From the NCBI RefSeq assembly GCF_958298935.1, contig NC_084932.1, positions 14,797,501-14,861,500 of the forward strand: 64,000 bases of DNA, read 5' to 3'. The notes under the pieces were generated by a model. The model had not been told where the DNA came from. It did no database searches and was given only the letters and a program-made list of their open reading frames with translations. Source of the DNA: Phragmites australis (Eukaryota; Streptophyta; Magnoliopsida; Poales; Poaceae). The position numbers and the translations under genes are program-made. Position 1 is the first letter of the stretch; every line of letters begins with the position of its first letter. Below, piece by piece: positions 23,905 through 35,426 of this stretch.

Positions 23905-24640
23905 CACTCGCACAAAGTCAAAGGTATAGACACTCATGGGATCACGACCACAAGGCCACGAGTCCCAATTTAGGTCAAGCGCTGGTTGCCAACGAGGGAC
24001 TTATCATGCTAAGGGCCACTCTAACGACCACGAGGCCATAGGTCCCAACCCGGGTTGAGCGCTGGTCACCATCGAGGGACTTGTCAGACTAAAAGTCATC
24101 CTGAGCGCATGAACGTAACTCGCGAGCGACTACGCCATGGAACAACAGCAAGCCACTCACGCAAAGTCAAAGGTATAGACGCTCATAGGATCACGACCAC
24201 AAAGCCATGGGTCCCAATTCGGGTCAAGCGTTGGTCGCCACCGAGGGACTTATCGTGCTAAGGGCCACCCTAACGACCACGAGGCCATAGGTCCCAACTC
24301 GAGTTGAGCGCTGATCGCCACCAAGGAACTTGTTGCACAAAAAGTCATCACGAGCGCATGAACCTAACTCATGAGCGACTACACCATGGAACAAAAGGAA
24401 GCCACTCACACAAAGTCAAAGGTATTGGTGCTCATAGGATCACGACCACAAGGCCACGGGTCCCAATTCAGGTCGAGCGTTGGTCGCCACCGAGGGACGT
24501 GCTGAGGGCCACCCTAACGACCACAAGGCCACATGTCCAAAATCATGTCGGGCACTGGTCACTGACGAAGGGCTTGTCATGCTAAGTCATCGCGAGCTCT
24601 TGGAACATAACTCACGAGCAGTGCAACGTGATCCCCCCAT
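23905..24640. repeat. 249-bp tandem repeat, about three copies
   Basis: The phrase 'caaagtcaaaggtat' recurs at 23913, 24162 and 24411, exactly 249 bases apart. Each unit carries two related sub-blocks of 'gaccacRaggccayRggtccca' type, followed by 'cgctggtc' and 'gagggacttgt'. The last unit is incomplete. Tat-lineage elements are known to carry tandem repeats in their 3' noncoding part, which fits this position. Confidence 0.85.
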
Positions 24641-25269
24641 GCATAGAAAACATTCCTAATCTACTAGCTACCCGAGCACAGGAAATACTTGCTTGAATAA
24701 CGGGTCCTCTCATTACAAAGCAACCCCCTGGGCAACACTTGGGGGCTGACACTAACTTTCTGATTAGTACATACGGGACCGAAAAATAAGTGGCAGGGGA
24801 TCAAATCAAATAGTCCAAAAAAGAGAACAACCGACACACAGATATAGGTCAGCATGACCTCAAAGCTCCTCTGTGGTCCTCGTACCATCAGTAAAGCCTT
24901 TAGAGACTATCGGGATAAGGTCAATGTCTGGAAAATGCTCTTGGGCGCAAGACAAGGCGAGGCAGGCGCTGGTGGCTCCAACATCCTGCAAGTGGCCACC
25001 CACCGTCATGCGAAGCCTATCCTCGAGATCACAGGCCTCATCCGAGGCTACCAAAAACTAGTCGATATGACTGGTCATGGTGTTCTCGGGTGTCGGGGGA
25101 GCCTGAATATCGACACACCGGTGCAGCGAGTCGAAGGGGGTAAAAGCCCAACTAAGGCGATTGTCGGTGATATGGGAACCGGGGGTCCCCGAGTCCCGAG
25201 GCCTGGACAACAGAGTGCCACGTGGCGCCATCCCTTGGGGATTATCACCCCGAGGTCCAAGAAGACCAA

Positions 25270-25560
25270 GTTCCGGGAGAGGGCGCTCGGGGCCATGAAC
25301 AGTGGTCCCCGAGCACTCGAGTTCCCCGATGACCCGAGCAGACACAGTTCTGGGAGAGGGTGTTCGGGGCCATGAACAGTGGTCTCCGAGCACCCGAGTT
25401 CCCCGATGACCCGAGTAGACACAGTTCTGGGAGAGGGCGCTCGGGGCCATGAACAGTGGTCCCTGAGTACCCGAATTCCACGAGGACCAAAAAAGGGTAT
25501 ATCCGGGAGAGAGTGCTCGGGGCTATGAATAGTAGTCCCCGAGCACTCACAGTTCCCTGA
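25270..25560. repeat. Hairpin tandem array in solo LTR A (4 units)
   Basis: Units of 76-77 bp are anchored by 'gctcgg' at 25285, 25362 (gttcgg), 25439 and 25515. Each holds an inverted repeat of about 10-12 bp flanking a loop of about 14 nt. In the last unit (25511-25548) GAGTGCTCGGGG pairs perfectly with CCCCGAGCACTC. Confidence 0.9.
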
Positions 25561-26032
25561 GGACCTGAGAAGTCCTTCATCGGTGGTCCCCACAGGGGCT
25601 CGGCCATGAGGTGTCAATTGGTGAGAGGCCCGATGCTGCATTTAAGAGAGCGCGTGGCCTGTCACTTCCAACCACTCCCCCCACGCTTGCTGTCAGTCCC
25701 TACCACAGCTTGGCAGGGAGGCGTGGGGACATTTAATACGGTGGGTTCCATCGCGCGTCATCTGGCGTGCCTCGGGATATCGTCGCAAGGCCGCCTGCCG
25801 CTCTGCTGTGTCAGGTTCGCTCTGACCGGGCGGGCACGCGGGGTGCTTGGTGGCTGCCCGGTGGGCCCTCCCCGCAGCACCTGCTGAAAAGCGGGATGAT
25901 GACAACAGGACCGGATGGGGGCGCGTTTTCAACCCCCGTAACATCAAACTGCAGCCCATGATGGTTGCTTTCCATTTATGGTACCTTGGAACTCGTGCCA
26001 TCCTTTCTGGGCACGCTAACCGCCCCGGCGGG

Positions 26033-26040
26033 TATAAAAG
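26033..26040 (+). promoter_or_regulatory. Candidate TATA box of solo LTR A
   Basis: TATAAAAG follows 'gccccggcggg' and lies about 480 bp downstream of the hairpin array. The equivalent positions in the other copies read TATATAAG (46002-46009) and a TATTTAAA on the minus strand at 40006-40013. Confidence 0.65.
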
Positions 26041-27009
26041 GAGGGCGGGCTCCCTGGAGAAAAGGGAGAGACCAAGAGAGACGAAGCTAGATAGATCGAG
26101 CTCACTGCAGACCACACAGAAGACAACGGCTTCTTCAGGATGAAGAACAAGAAGCACGAAGCTCTAGACTTAGACAAACATCCTTGTAACACAAGAGATC
26201 CTCAGAGAGGCATTTTCCAGAGCATTTATAGCATACACACAGGAGTAGGATATTACGCTTAGTGCGGCCCGAACCTGTCTAAAATCCCCAGAGCATTTAT
26301 TTCCTTATGCATTTGATCATCCATCCTACCTGCATCTCATTTACTCCCATTTATTTCACATACAAGGTAGATTCAGAATCATCCCCCCGGCCGAATCTCA
26401 AAGGGGGTCCCTCCGGATCCCCGCTTGTGGAGTTCATCCTCCGACAGCGATCATAGAACTTTTCGCGCTGCTCGTCATTCTCCCTGACAATTTGCTCCTA
26501 GTCCCTTCGAGTTCATCCTAAAAGCGAATAAGGCGATCATAGAACTGTTCTCGCTGCTGGTCATTCTACCTAGTCATTTGTGCCATGTCCCATCGTACCG
26601 TAAGTAGCTCTTCCTGATAAGTTGGTTGACAAACACAACAAGAGCTATGCAGGAGTCAGCTGGTCAAAATTTTACTCGGTTAGCCTAAGACTACATGTAG
26701 CTCAGATGGTTGGACCAACGTACCTTAGAGATCGCCCTGCAAACTCGCTTTCTCGACTGCAAAACCCCTCTCACACACAGCCACCATCTTCTGAGTATGC
26801 TGGTCATCGAAGTCATCGGTAAGCGTAGTCGAGGCCACGCTGCGAGCAGAGGGGGCTGTCAATTCTAGCCGCGCTCCATTTATGGGTGTGGTCGGGGGCT
26901 CAGAGTGAACACTAGGTTTGGACATGTCATGGATTCTATGACCACAACAGCAACACAAGCTTATCAAAAAACAAAAGGCATCATCTAGATATATTACAAA
27001 ACCAAAATT

Positions 27010-29240
27010 ACTATCCAGTTGTTACTTCTCGGCGGTCTCCACACTAAAAATAGACTCTACAAAATCTACAGCCCCTTGGCACTCTTGCTATAGCTTCTCC
27101 TCGGCTTCAGATCCGGTGGTCACGACTCGCTCCTGAATGACGTTTGAATCAAAGTTGGGGCCACGACCATGGTAGCATCGAAGGACTTATCCCGCAGTCT
27201 CCCTTACTGCCTCTGTCACGTCCTCCACGGCTTTCGCCACTAGGATACCCAGGAGGTCGGAAAACCTCTCCGAAAGAACCTTACTAGCGCGGGCCAAAGA
27301 CAGAGCCATGGGTCATGACTATGGCTCAATAATGTCCACCCTGAGGTTCCCCAAGGGATCCGCCAATGCCTTAAAGGCATCCAGAAGAAGGCCGTGGGTG
27401 GTATGCTCATCTACCTTGAGCTGGAGGTTCTCGGGGGTGAATGCAGCTTGCTGGTGCTGGAGCTCATCGTACTTTCTGTTGAAGCATGAGGCTCACCTCC
27501 TTCTCCTGAGCCAGTTGCCTCTCCATCTCGGTTTACCTACTCATCGCTGCCTCCTTGTCGGCAGCCAGCTTGCGAACTAAGGCCGGGAAACGGGCAACCA
27601 CGGAGAGCAGGTCAGATTCTGGAACAGGCTCCACAATTGGCTCCTTCGGCACATGAGTCACAATTAGTGCTCCCGGGGCTGAGGCTGATGCTAGAGGAGG
27701 GACCAAAATGCCCTACTGTGGCACCGGAGGGGGAGTCATGACCAGGGCTGTAGGAGTGGTGAGGGCCTGCAGCAACATCGGAATCACATAATCAAAAGGA
27801 GAATATGAACTCGCTGTATCCTACACCAACCAGAGAACTCACAGTGGATGCAGAGACGTGAGCACAAGCATGGTCCTCACAAAGTCACTGGACTGGCTGT
27901 TTGAGGAGGACAGACCTGCGAACGACCCACGGACGTGATTGGATGCGTCCAGAATAGACGAGTCCCCCACCGGTCTTTTCCCCAAAAGCGCAGACACTCG
28001 ACCAGTAGTGGCTTGACCGCTCCCAGTCTGGGTAGAAGGGGTCTGGTTGAGGGATGTCTAGTCTGTGTGCACCTGGTCAAGGTCGAGTTGGTCGGGGTGG
28101 GACTGGTTGGGGTGAGGCTGGTCGGAGTGATGCGAGTTAGCCCCTTGCTGGCTAGTGCCACTCTTATGACCGCCACTCGCAGTCTCCATCTGGCTCTGGG
28201 CAATCTGGCCACCTCTGCGACTAGTTGTGTTGACTTTTGTGGTCGTGGCCTCGGTTGTCATCGGGCGTAATACGTCAACCAGTCGAGGATCCAATTGTAA
28301 TACAAACTATGAGACCTCAACCCATGGGAAGATCGGGGATCCAAAAGTCTAAGAAAAAGCCAAGCATACTATGTTGCGGGTCCTCTCCAAAGGCGACAGA
28401 TCGTATAGCGGAAAAGCGTGTCACAGATGTCCATTCTTCCTCACAGCGGCTGCCATTAAAAGTTTGACCCGCTGGTCAATGACACCATCGGCCATCTCTA
28501 AGATAAGGGAATATGTAAGATACCATATAATCAACAAGCAGAAACCATGAAAAGGGATGCGACGTTACATGTGGAGCTTTCCCGAGTGACGTCATCCCTC
28601 CTAGTATACAAATAGGTCGAGTGCTCTCTTCTCCGTAGAGGGCACAGCCGATGCTTGATGAAGTCAGGGACGACGTCTGCTCTCGTTAACCCGGCGTTCA
28701 TGAGTTCTTAACCTGAATAGAATAATACACCTACCGAGACGAAAGCCAAATGAATGGAGGTCTTCTGCAAATGAATTTTCCGTGGGGACCAATAGCTTCG
28801 TGATGGACTTGGGGGTGGTTCCCCAGTCCTTGTTGTACTGAGTCAGTCCGCTCGGAACGCAGATATTATCCATGGCGTCCTCGGTCTTGAGGTAGAGCCT
28901 GTCTTCCCTTCCGCTCGACCACGAGTACTTAAAGTCCATCTTGAGGTATGAGCCGGCAAGGCAATCATGAATGTAAAACCCACAGCTCCCGGTGGCCGGC
29001 TTGGTCACCAGCCTGGCCGTGTAGAAGTACCTAAAGAGATCGAGGCATGGCTCGACCCTGATAAAGTTCTCGCACATGTGAGCAAAAATGCTCAGCATGA
29101 TAATGGAGTTAGGGTTGATGTGGAGGTGGAGGTGATGGATGTTATAGAAGGAAACGATGGTAGTGAAGAACTCGGAGAAGGATGGCACGAGACCGGCCAG
29201 GAAGAACGAGGCAAACATCACAATCTCCCCCTTGTGGGAG
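27010..29240 (-). pseudogene. Tat antisense gene A with putative gypsy-type transposon domain
   Basis: On the minus strand, about 29240-28664 codes for MMFASFFLAGLVPSFSEFF, INPNSIIMLSIFAHMCENF and IRVEPCLDLFRYFY, and continues past CGFYIHDCLAGSYLKM. This is the pattern I recall for the putative gypsy-type transposon domain (Pfam PF04195). The downstream part (28300-27010) is low-complexity Asp/Gln/Pro/His-rich with stops, and ends with words such as GAVDFVESIFSVETAEK. Genes with this domain sit in antisense in grass Tat-lineage Gypsy elements; their function is unknown. Frameshifts are present after 28664. It lies upstream, in its own direction, of antisense gene B. Confidence 0.65.
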
Positions 29241-29645
29241 CAGGCGTGTCATCCCCAGCACGGTACCTAGAAGAACAGCGGTGAGGGAGCAGACCGCTCT
29301 CGTACATCACGTTCAGCTTCATCTCGGTGCACTTTGACTTGGGAAAGTCTGGCTCATTGCCAGTGCATGGCGCCATGGGATTTCTTGGGGGGGGGGGGGC
29401 TATAAGGAAAGCTCTGATGGAGAAGAAGGTGATAGGCGTTGGGCTCTAGGGCTTGGTGACTAGGGGGATGGGAAAACGTTTCATGGGGAGCCTTTGGCTA
29501 TCCAACTTATAGGGCCAGTGCGATATCCCAACCGTCATGAGCCCATCCATTTCGGAATTCGAGAGGCCACATGGGGAACAAAAATCCTCTTAGGTCTAGC
29601 GGCAATTAAAGTTTTCTCTACCATGATCCTCTCCCACACACACGC
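29241..29645. other. Tat internal sequence left of the CRM-type insertion
   Basis: This includes a run of G at about 29387-29399 and otherwise mixed sequence. It is continuous with 37372-37592 once the CRM-type element and one copy of CACGC are removed. No gene was seen. Confidence 0.5.
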
Positions 29646-30554
29646 TGATGAGGACATCACTCTTTCGGATACACACACACCGAGTATTCCTCCAACAATA
29701 GGTCCATTGACACGAGCTCGTGCACGTCAACTAAATCAAGAGGTGAGCTCGTTCCTTAGTGTTCCTTTATATTTTGATAAGGATGGGATGCTACTGAATA
29801 ATTGTGATGTATTATTACTTAGGAACACGGGAGAAGAACAGCAAGGGCGCCCAAGCCAAGGTGGAGGTCCAATCAAGTTCGAGTCTGTTTCGGAGTCCAG
29901 GACCAGCCCGCACTAAAATCGTCGCCCAGGACGTATACGGACTCCGTTTTTGACGTTCTACACATGGTTGGAAAGCTAAGGAGATAAGATTTCCAACGGG
30001 ATTAGTCCCATATCCAAATTCTTTCTGAGTCAACAGGAATCATCGAAACAAGTGGACATCCAGAATTTGTTAGGGTGCTGCGCCACCATCTTTTGGGCCG
30101 TTGGGCCGTGTAACATGTTGGAGTCCATTAGGGATGCGCCCAGGGGTCCTTGGTCGACCCTAGTCTTTTATATACAGTAGCCGTCGCCCTAATTAGGGTT
30201 GGGTTTTGCTTAGATATTGATCTACACATAGTTGTGAGATTTTCGCTCTTGTTCCGGACCGACTAGGCCGCCGCAAGTGTTTGTGGAACCCCGACTTCGA
30301 GTGCTTGAATTCTATTCGCAATATTTCAGATTGCATCTTCTACGTTCTTGCTTGTGTTCTCGGTACGCTTGCAGGGATTGAGCATTCTTGGCGAGGTCAA
30401 CCGCGCGACACGGTTGATAACCAACGGAGCTGTGGTGTAGTGATTGCAAGGGAGACGATCTGTTCGGGTCGAAGCCTTTGGATCATCAATGTCGAGTTCT
30501 CCACCCACCGACTTATCGCTACCTATCGGAAGATCAGGCCAACATTACTCATCA
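29646..30554 (+). repeat. CRM-type element 5' LTR
   Basis: This 909-bp LTR has TGATGAG/CTCATCA terminal inverted bases and a candidate TATATA at 30169-30174. The first 270 bp hold an open frame identical in register to the C-terminal end of pol (29648-29916), because the 3' LTR is coding there. Confidence 0.93.
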
Positions 30555-30556
30555 AC

Positions 30557-30567
30557 TGGTATCAGAT
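30557..30567 (+). other. CRM-type element PBS
   Basis: TGGTATCAGAT begins two bases after the 5' LTR. The first ten bases are complementary to the 3' end of initiator tRNA-Met. Confidence 0.8.
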
Positions 30568-31799
30568 TTTCAGGTTGCCCGTTAGGTAATTTCGTTTTCC
30601 CCTTTAGATTAGTCTATTTTTCATTACCTAGAGTTCAGAAAAAGCCAAAAAAATTCCGTCAATTTCCGCTGCCCTAGAACCCTTTGTGTCTTTGCAATTT
30701 TTGTTTTCAATTGCGCGTTGTTGAGTTTGTGTTCGTGGTCGAGTCTTGTTGCTGGTTTTAGAGTCGTGTTCTTGGTCTTTAGTTAACGCTCCGTGCTGTT
30801 TTGATCACGCCGCTATCCCATCGCCACCATCCTCACCAACAAGTCGAGCCACCACATTACTCGATTTGCCACCGGGAGCCGCCTTGTGTTACTTTCTGCC
30901 ACGCCAACCTTAGATAGGTCGCAAGCCACCTTGTATCAATTGCCCTGCCACCGCTGCCCTCCTTGTTCATCTCACGATCCTATTGCTTGCAATACCTTCA
31001 AGAGGTCAATTTCTGCAAGAGGTGCTTTGAAAAAAAAACCCTAACTCAACAGGGGTTCAGTAAAACGGCCATAACTTTCTCATACGGACTCGGAATTAGG
31101 CAAAAATTTTTTTCACGGAATCTACAGAAAAAGTTACATCTGTTGCTCCTTGGCTTTGCCGGGTTCCGCCAAAATGTTTTTCCCAAATTTGGATCGGAAG
31201 ATTGAGTATTCGAGCCGCGAAGTTTCCGCACGCTTTTCAGAGAATGTGCTTGATTTTCTATAGGCCACATCTTGCATCCGTTTGAGCTGAAAATTTCTGT
31301 GGTTGTTTCTTGTGTGCTCCTAGTTCAGAAAAAAATATCAGAAAAATACGAAAAAAAAATCGTGATTCCTACTAGTGCTAAAAGACAAAAAAGAGGAGCA
31401 CATAGAGAACACCCAGATCATTGTGCTATTTGCTGTGTATTTCTCTGTTCATCCTTTTTAGCTTTGTTTCAGCTGTTGTGCTAGGACTAGGGACACGTGA
31501 TAGACCAGCAACTGTGATTCATACTTTGGACACTTATTTAGCTTTGCTCTTCTGATTACAGTTATTGCTAATCCTTGCTAACATATTGTGCCTTCCAAGC
31601 TCCACCTCCTTTGATCCGAACAGGTTCACTCTTGCAATCATCCCACGTTTCCAGACTCATCACCGGTTGTTCCTCCTTGCTGCGTTGGTAAGAACATTTG
31701 TAAGAGCGTGGTAAGACGCTTGAGTGTGTGTGATTCCACCTTCCACAACCTAGTAGTTGATAGGGATAATATTGTGTTGTCTTTTGTTTTCTACTAACC
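30568..31799 (+). other. CRM-type element leader
   Basis: A leader of about 1.2 kb between PBS and gag, with many short frames and T-rich tracts. No gene was recognised. A long untranslated leader is usual in this clade. Confidence 0.6.
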
Positions 31800-32960
31800 A
31801 TGTCAGGTGATGGCTCTCCGTCGGATTTTAAGGATTGTGTGTCTAAGGAAGAACTCAACAAAGCCTTGCAGGATCATACTAGACTATTGACAGACATTAG
31901 AACAAGCATTGCTAACCTCGTCACGCGAGTCAACGACCTTGAGTTGCGACAGCCACCACAGGATGATGACCATTCACATGATGATGATGATGATGATACT
32001 AATAATGGTGACCAAGAAGATGGTGAGGTTTTTGTTGGGCAAGATGCGCGTGCTGAGCAACGTCCTCGTGCTGAACAATTATGTCGTGACCAACAACAAC
32101 ATCGTCAAGGTAATAGAGGTAATAATGTTAATCGCAACGATCGCGATGATCCTTATTCTAAGATTAAGTTTTCAATGCCTCCTTTTGATGGTGCATATGA
32201 TGTTGATGCTTATTTGAATTGGGAAATGACGGTTGATCAAAAGTATAGTTCTCATATGGTTCCTGAAATGCATAGAGTTAGACTAGCCACTTGTGAGTTC
32301 ACGAATTATGCTATTATTTGGTGGAATGGTTTAATTTCTAGTGGCTTAGAACCTGAATCATGGCCTAGACTAAAGCGTGCCATGCGCAATAGATTTATTC
32401 CTCCTGATTATACACGTGAATTGAAAAAGAAATTGCAGCGCTTAAATCAAGGTTCTAAATCTGTGCATGATTACTATCAAGAGCTTCAAATTTCTATACT
32501 TCGTTGTAGTATACAAGAGGATGATGAGGATACCATGATTCATTTTTACTCCGGGTTGAGACGTGAAATTCAGGACCTTGTTGATTATAAAGATTACAAT
32601 ACTACCAATAGGTTGTTCCATTTTGCTATCTTGGCAGAAAAAGAACTGTAGGGTAGACAACAGGTGCAGAAATTGCGGAACAATTTTGGGAGTACATCTA
32701 CTTCACGAGTACCACCAGGACAAGCAACAACATTCCCTTCTACATCTACACAATCTGCTGCCCCCTCCTCCAACACTCGGGCGCGTTCAGCAGGAGCACC
32801 ACAACCATCACGTGAGGTGAGTAAATCTACTGTTTCGCAGGATCCAATGCCACGCTCTTCTTCAGATGCAGCTACCACGGGTCGTACAACGGGCATTGTG
32901 TGCCGTCGCTGCCAAGGTATTGGCCACGTCATGAAGGATTGCCCAAGCCAGCGAGCATAC
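31800..32960 (+). pseudogene. CRM-type gag
   Basis: The start MSGDGSPSDFKDC at 31800 is followed by a coiled-coil-like segment, an Asp-rich run (about residues 60-75), and the gag core (KIKFSMPPFDGAYDVDAY, WEMTVDQKY, IIWWNG, LKRAMRNRFIP, VHDYYQELQ, FYSGLRREIQDLV). An in-frame TAG at 32649-32651 stops it where relatives have Gln, which suggests a CAG-to-TAG change. The same frame reopens at once and carries a CX2CX4HX4C knuckle ([14 protein letters not shown]) near 32900-32941. Gag forms the particle and packages RNA. Confidence 0.88.
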
Positions 32961-35426
32961 TCAGCAACAACAGATGGTGGATATGTTAGTCATAGTGATG
33001 TCGAGGAAGAATATGCATTTGAAGCTAATCTTGCAGCCGATCATGACATGGATAGTGAGGGGGAGGAGATTAGTGGTACCGCTGCCACGGAGAGTTATGC
33101 AGCACGCACCTTCATTGTGAAGCAAGTTTTGAGTTCTCAAATGGGGCAAGCGGAGCAGCTACAACGCCATAATCTGTTCCAGACATTCCTCATTGTCAAA
33201 GATGCACGTGTTCGTACCATAATTGATGGCGGGAGTTGCAACAACCTCTTGAGCTCCGATCTTGTGAAGAATCTTTCCTTACCAACACGTGCACATCCTC
33301 ATCCATACTACATTCAGTGGTTCAATAACAGCGGTAAGGTTAAGGTAACACAATCTGCGAGAGTACATTTTTCTATTGGTTCCTATCATGATTATGCTGA
33401 TTTTGATGTAGTGCCTATGCAAGCATGTTCACTTTTGTTAGGCCGTCCTTGGAAATTTGATACCGATGCTACACACCATGGTAGAAGTAATAAATACTCT
33501 CTCATGCACAAGGGAAAGAAAATCTCTTTGCTTCCTTTGACACCTACTGAAATTGTGCAATGTGGTAAAGCTTTAGCTGAAAAAGAAAAGAAAGAACGTG
33601 TTTTGGAATTTGAAAATCAGCAAGTAGCTCAATCTGTTTTTCCACATAAGAAAGAGAAGAACACACCTAGGTCCGAAGACATTAAGTTAAAGGGTGGTGT
33701 TATGCTTGCTACTAAATCTGATCTTGCTGAAATTCAAGATAATGATACTTTGTGCTATGCTTTAGTATGCAAAGAGGTTTTATTTTCAATTGATGATATA
33801 CCTAGCTCTTTGCCTGCTGCTGTCACTAACCTTTTGCAGGAGTATAAGGATGTATTTCCAGCTGAGATACCCCCGGGGCTGCCACCATTGAGAGGGATAG
33901 AGCACCAAATAGATTTGATCCCGGGAGCGACTTTGCCAAACTGCACTGCATATAGGACCAATCCGGAGGAGACTAAGGAAATTCAGCGTCAAGTCCAAGA
34001 CCTTTTGGACCGTGGGTACGTACGAGAGAGCCTTAGTCCTTGTGCTGTTCCTGTTCTTTTGGTTCCTAAGAAAGATGGTACATGGCGCATGTGTGTTGAT
34101 TGTAGAGCCATTAATAATATCACAATAAGGTATCGTCACCCTATTCCTAGGCTAGACGACATGCTTGATGAGTTGAGTGGTTCTATTATTTTCACGAAGA
34201 TTGACTTGCGTAGTGGTTACCACCAAATAAGAATGAAATTGGGAGATAAATGGAAAACTGCTTTCAAAACTAAGTTCGGTCTATATGAGTGGTTAGTAAT
34301 GCCTTTTGGTTTAACTAATGCACCTAGCACTTTCATGAGATTGATGAATGAGGTTTTACGTGCTTTTATAGGAAGATTTGTGGTGGTGTACTTTGATGAT
34401 ATTTTGATCTATAGCAAGTCACATGAAGAACACATTGATCATCTACGTGATGTTTTTACTGCTTTGAGAGAGGCACGTTTGTTTGCTAACCTTGACAAGT
34501 GCACCTTTTGCACGAATAGAGTTGCTTTTCTTGGCTATGTTATTACTCCACAGGGAATTGAAGTGGATGAAGCTAAAATTGAAGCCATCAAGAGCTGGCC
34601 GACCCCTATGACTATCACACAAGTGAGAAGCTTTCATGGCCTTGCAGGGTTCTATCGACGTTTTGTGAGAGATTTCAGCACCATTGCTGCCCCACTCAAT
34701 GAGTTGACAAAGAAGGGTGTTCCGTTCCAATGGGGGCCAGCACAAGAACAAGCTTTTAATACGCTGAAAGAGAAGCTTACTTATGCACCTCTACTCCAAC
34801 TTCCGGACTTTGGTAAGACTTTTGAGTTAGAATGTGATGCTAGCGGTATTGGAATTGGAGGAGTGCTACTACAAGGAGGTAAACCCGTTGCTTATTTTAG
34901 TGAGAAATTGAATGGGCCATCTCTGAATTATTCGACTTATGATAAGGAGTTGTATGCTTTAGTGCGAGTTTTAGAAACATGGCAACATTATCTTTGGCCC
35001 AAGGAGTTTATTATTCATTCTGATCATGAAGCTTTGAAACATATTAGAAGCCAAGCCAAACTGAACAAACATCAAGCTAAATGGGTTGAATTTATAGAGT
35101 CGTTTCCTTATATCATTAAACACAAGAAAGGTAAAGACAATGTCATTGCAGATGCGTTATCTAGACGTTATACCATGCTGTCCCAACTCGATCATAAGAT
35201 TTTTGGTTTAGAAATAATTAAAGGATTATATGCTACTGATTTGGACTTTAAAGATGCTTTTGAACATTGTAAAGAAGGAAGAACTTGGAATAAATATGTG
35301 CTGAATGATGGATTACTATACCGTGCTAACAGGCTATGCATCCCAGCTAGCTCTATTCGCCTATTGTTCTTGCAGGAAGCGCATGGAGGGTTTGATGTGA
35401 CATTTTGGAGTGAAGAAGACCGATGA
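32961..35426 (+). pseudogene. CRM-type protease, reverse transcriptase and RNase H
   Basis: This is an open frame of 920 codons counted from 32664. The protease site [10 protein letters not shown] is at about 33220. RT has [18 protein letters not shown] (about 34060), [11 protein letters not shown] (about 34198) and the catalytic YFDDIL at 34389-34406. RNase H has [13 protein letters not shown] (about 34830) and [11 protein letters not shown] (about 35010). The DGGS form in place of DTG or DSG fits CRM-clade proteases. The frame is lost near 35386, where a G-rich run looks two bases short, and a TGA follows in the resumed frame (35398-35400). Confidence 0.88.

Larger units (their letters stand above)
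25162..26446 (+). mobile_element. Solo LTR A of a GC-rich Gypsy-like family
   Basis: This 1285-bp LTR runs from TGTCGGTGATATGGGAACC to 'cctccgaca', flanked by a perfect 5-bp duplication GCGAT (25157-25161 and 26447-26451). There is no internal region, so it is a solo LTR left by LTR-LTR recombination. It carries a four-unit hairpin array in its 5' part and a TATA box at 26033. It interrupts antisense gene B of the Tat element. Its relatives are at 39608-41033 (minus) and 45046-46419 (plus). Confidence 0.92.
24850..26925 (-). pseudogene. Tat antisense gene B, split by a solo LTR
   Basis: On the minus strand a start at 26925 opens with MSKPSVHSEPPTT and continues through a DDFDDQHTQKMVAV stretch to about 26725. 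After a likely intron or decayed stretch, repeated words NDQQREQFYDRL and NDEQREKFYDRL (about 26560-26447) run into the solo LTR at the duplicated GCGAT. They resume at 25161 with FTPFDSLHRCVDIQ and end near 24860 with SCAQEHFPDIDLIPIVSKGF. I do not recognise the exact family, but the ending resembles C-termini of proteins linked to the putative gypsy-type transposon domain. Function is unknown. At least the solo LTR and several stops disable it. Confidence 0.5.

Noticed and set aside
25058..25641. Overlapping open frames in both strands of solo LTR A (also in B and C)
   Set aside because: Produced by the 77-bp GC-rich repeat units; the translated repeats follow the DNA period and have no protein motif.
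26697..26720. tRNA-like A-box ('tgtagctcagatggttgg')
   Set aside because: No B-box (ggttcgaatcc type) follows at the right distance and no cloverleaf could be drawn, so it is not called a tRNA or SINE.
29494..29916. Apparent 140-codon gene at the left of the CRM-type element
   Set aside because: Its second half is the LTR copy of the pol C-terminus and its first half is unrelated Tat sequence, so it is a chance fusion and not a gene.
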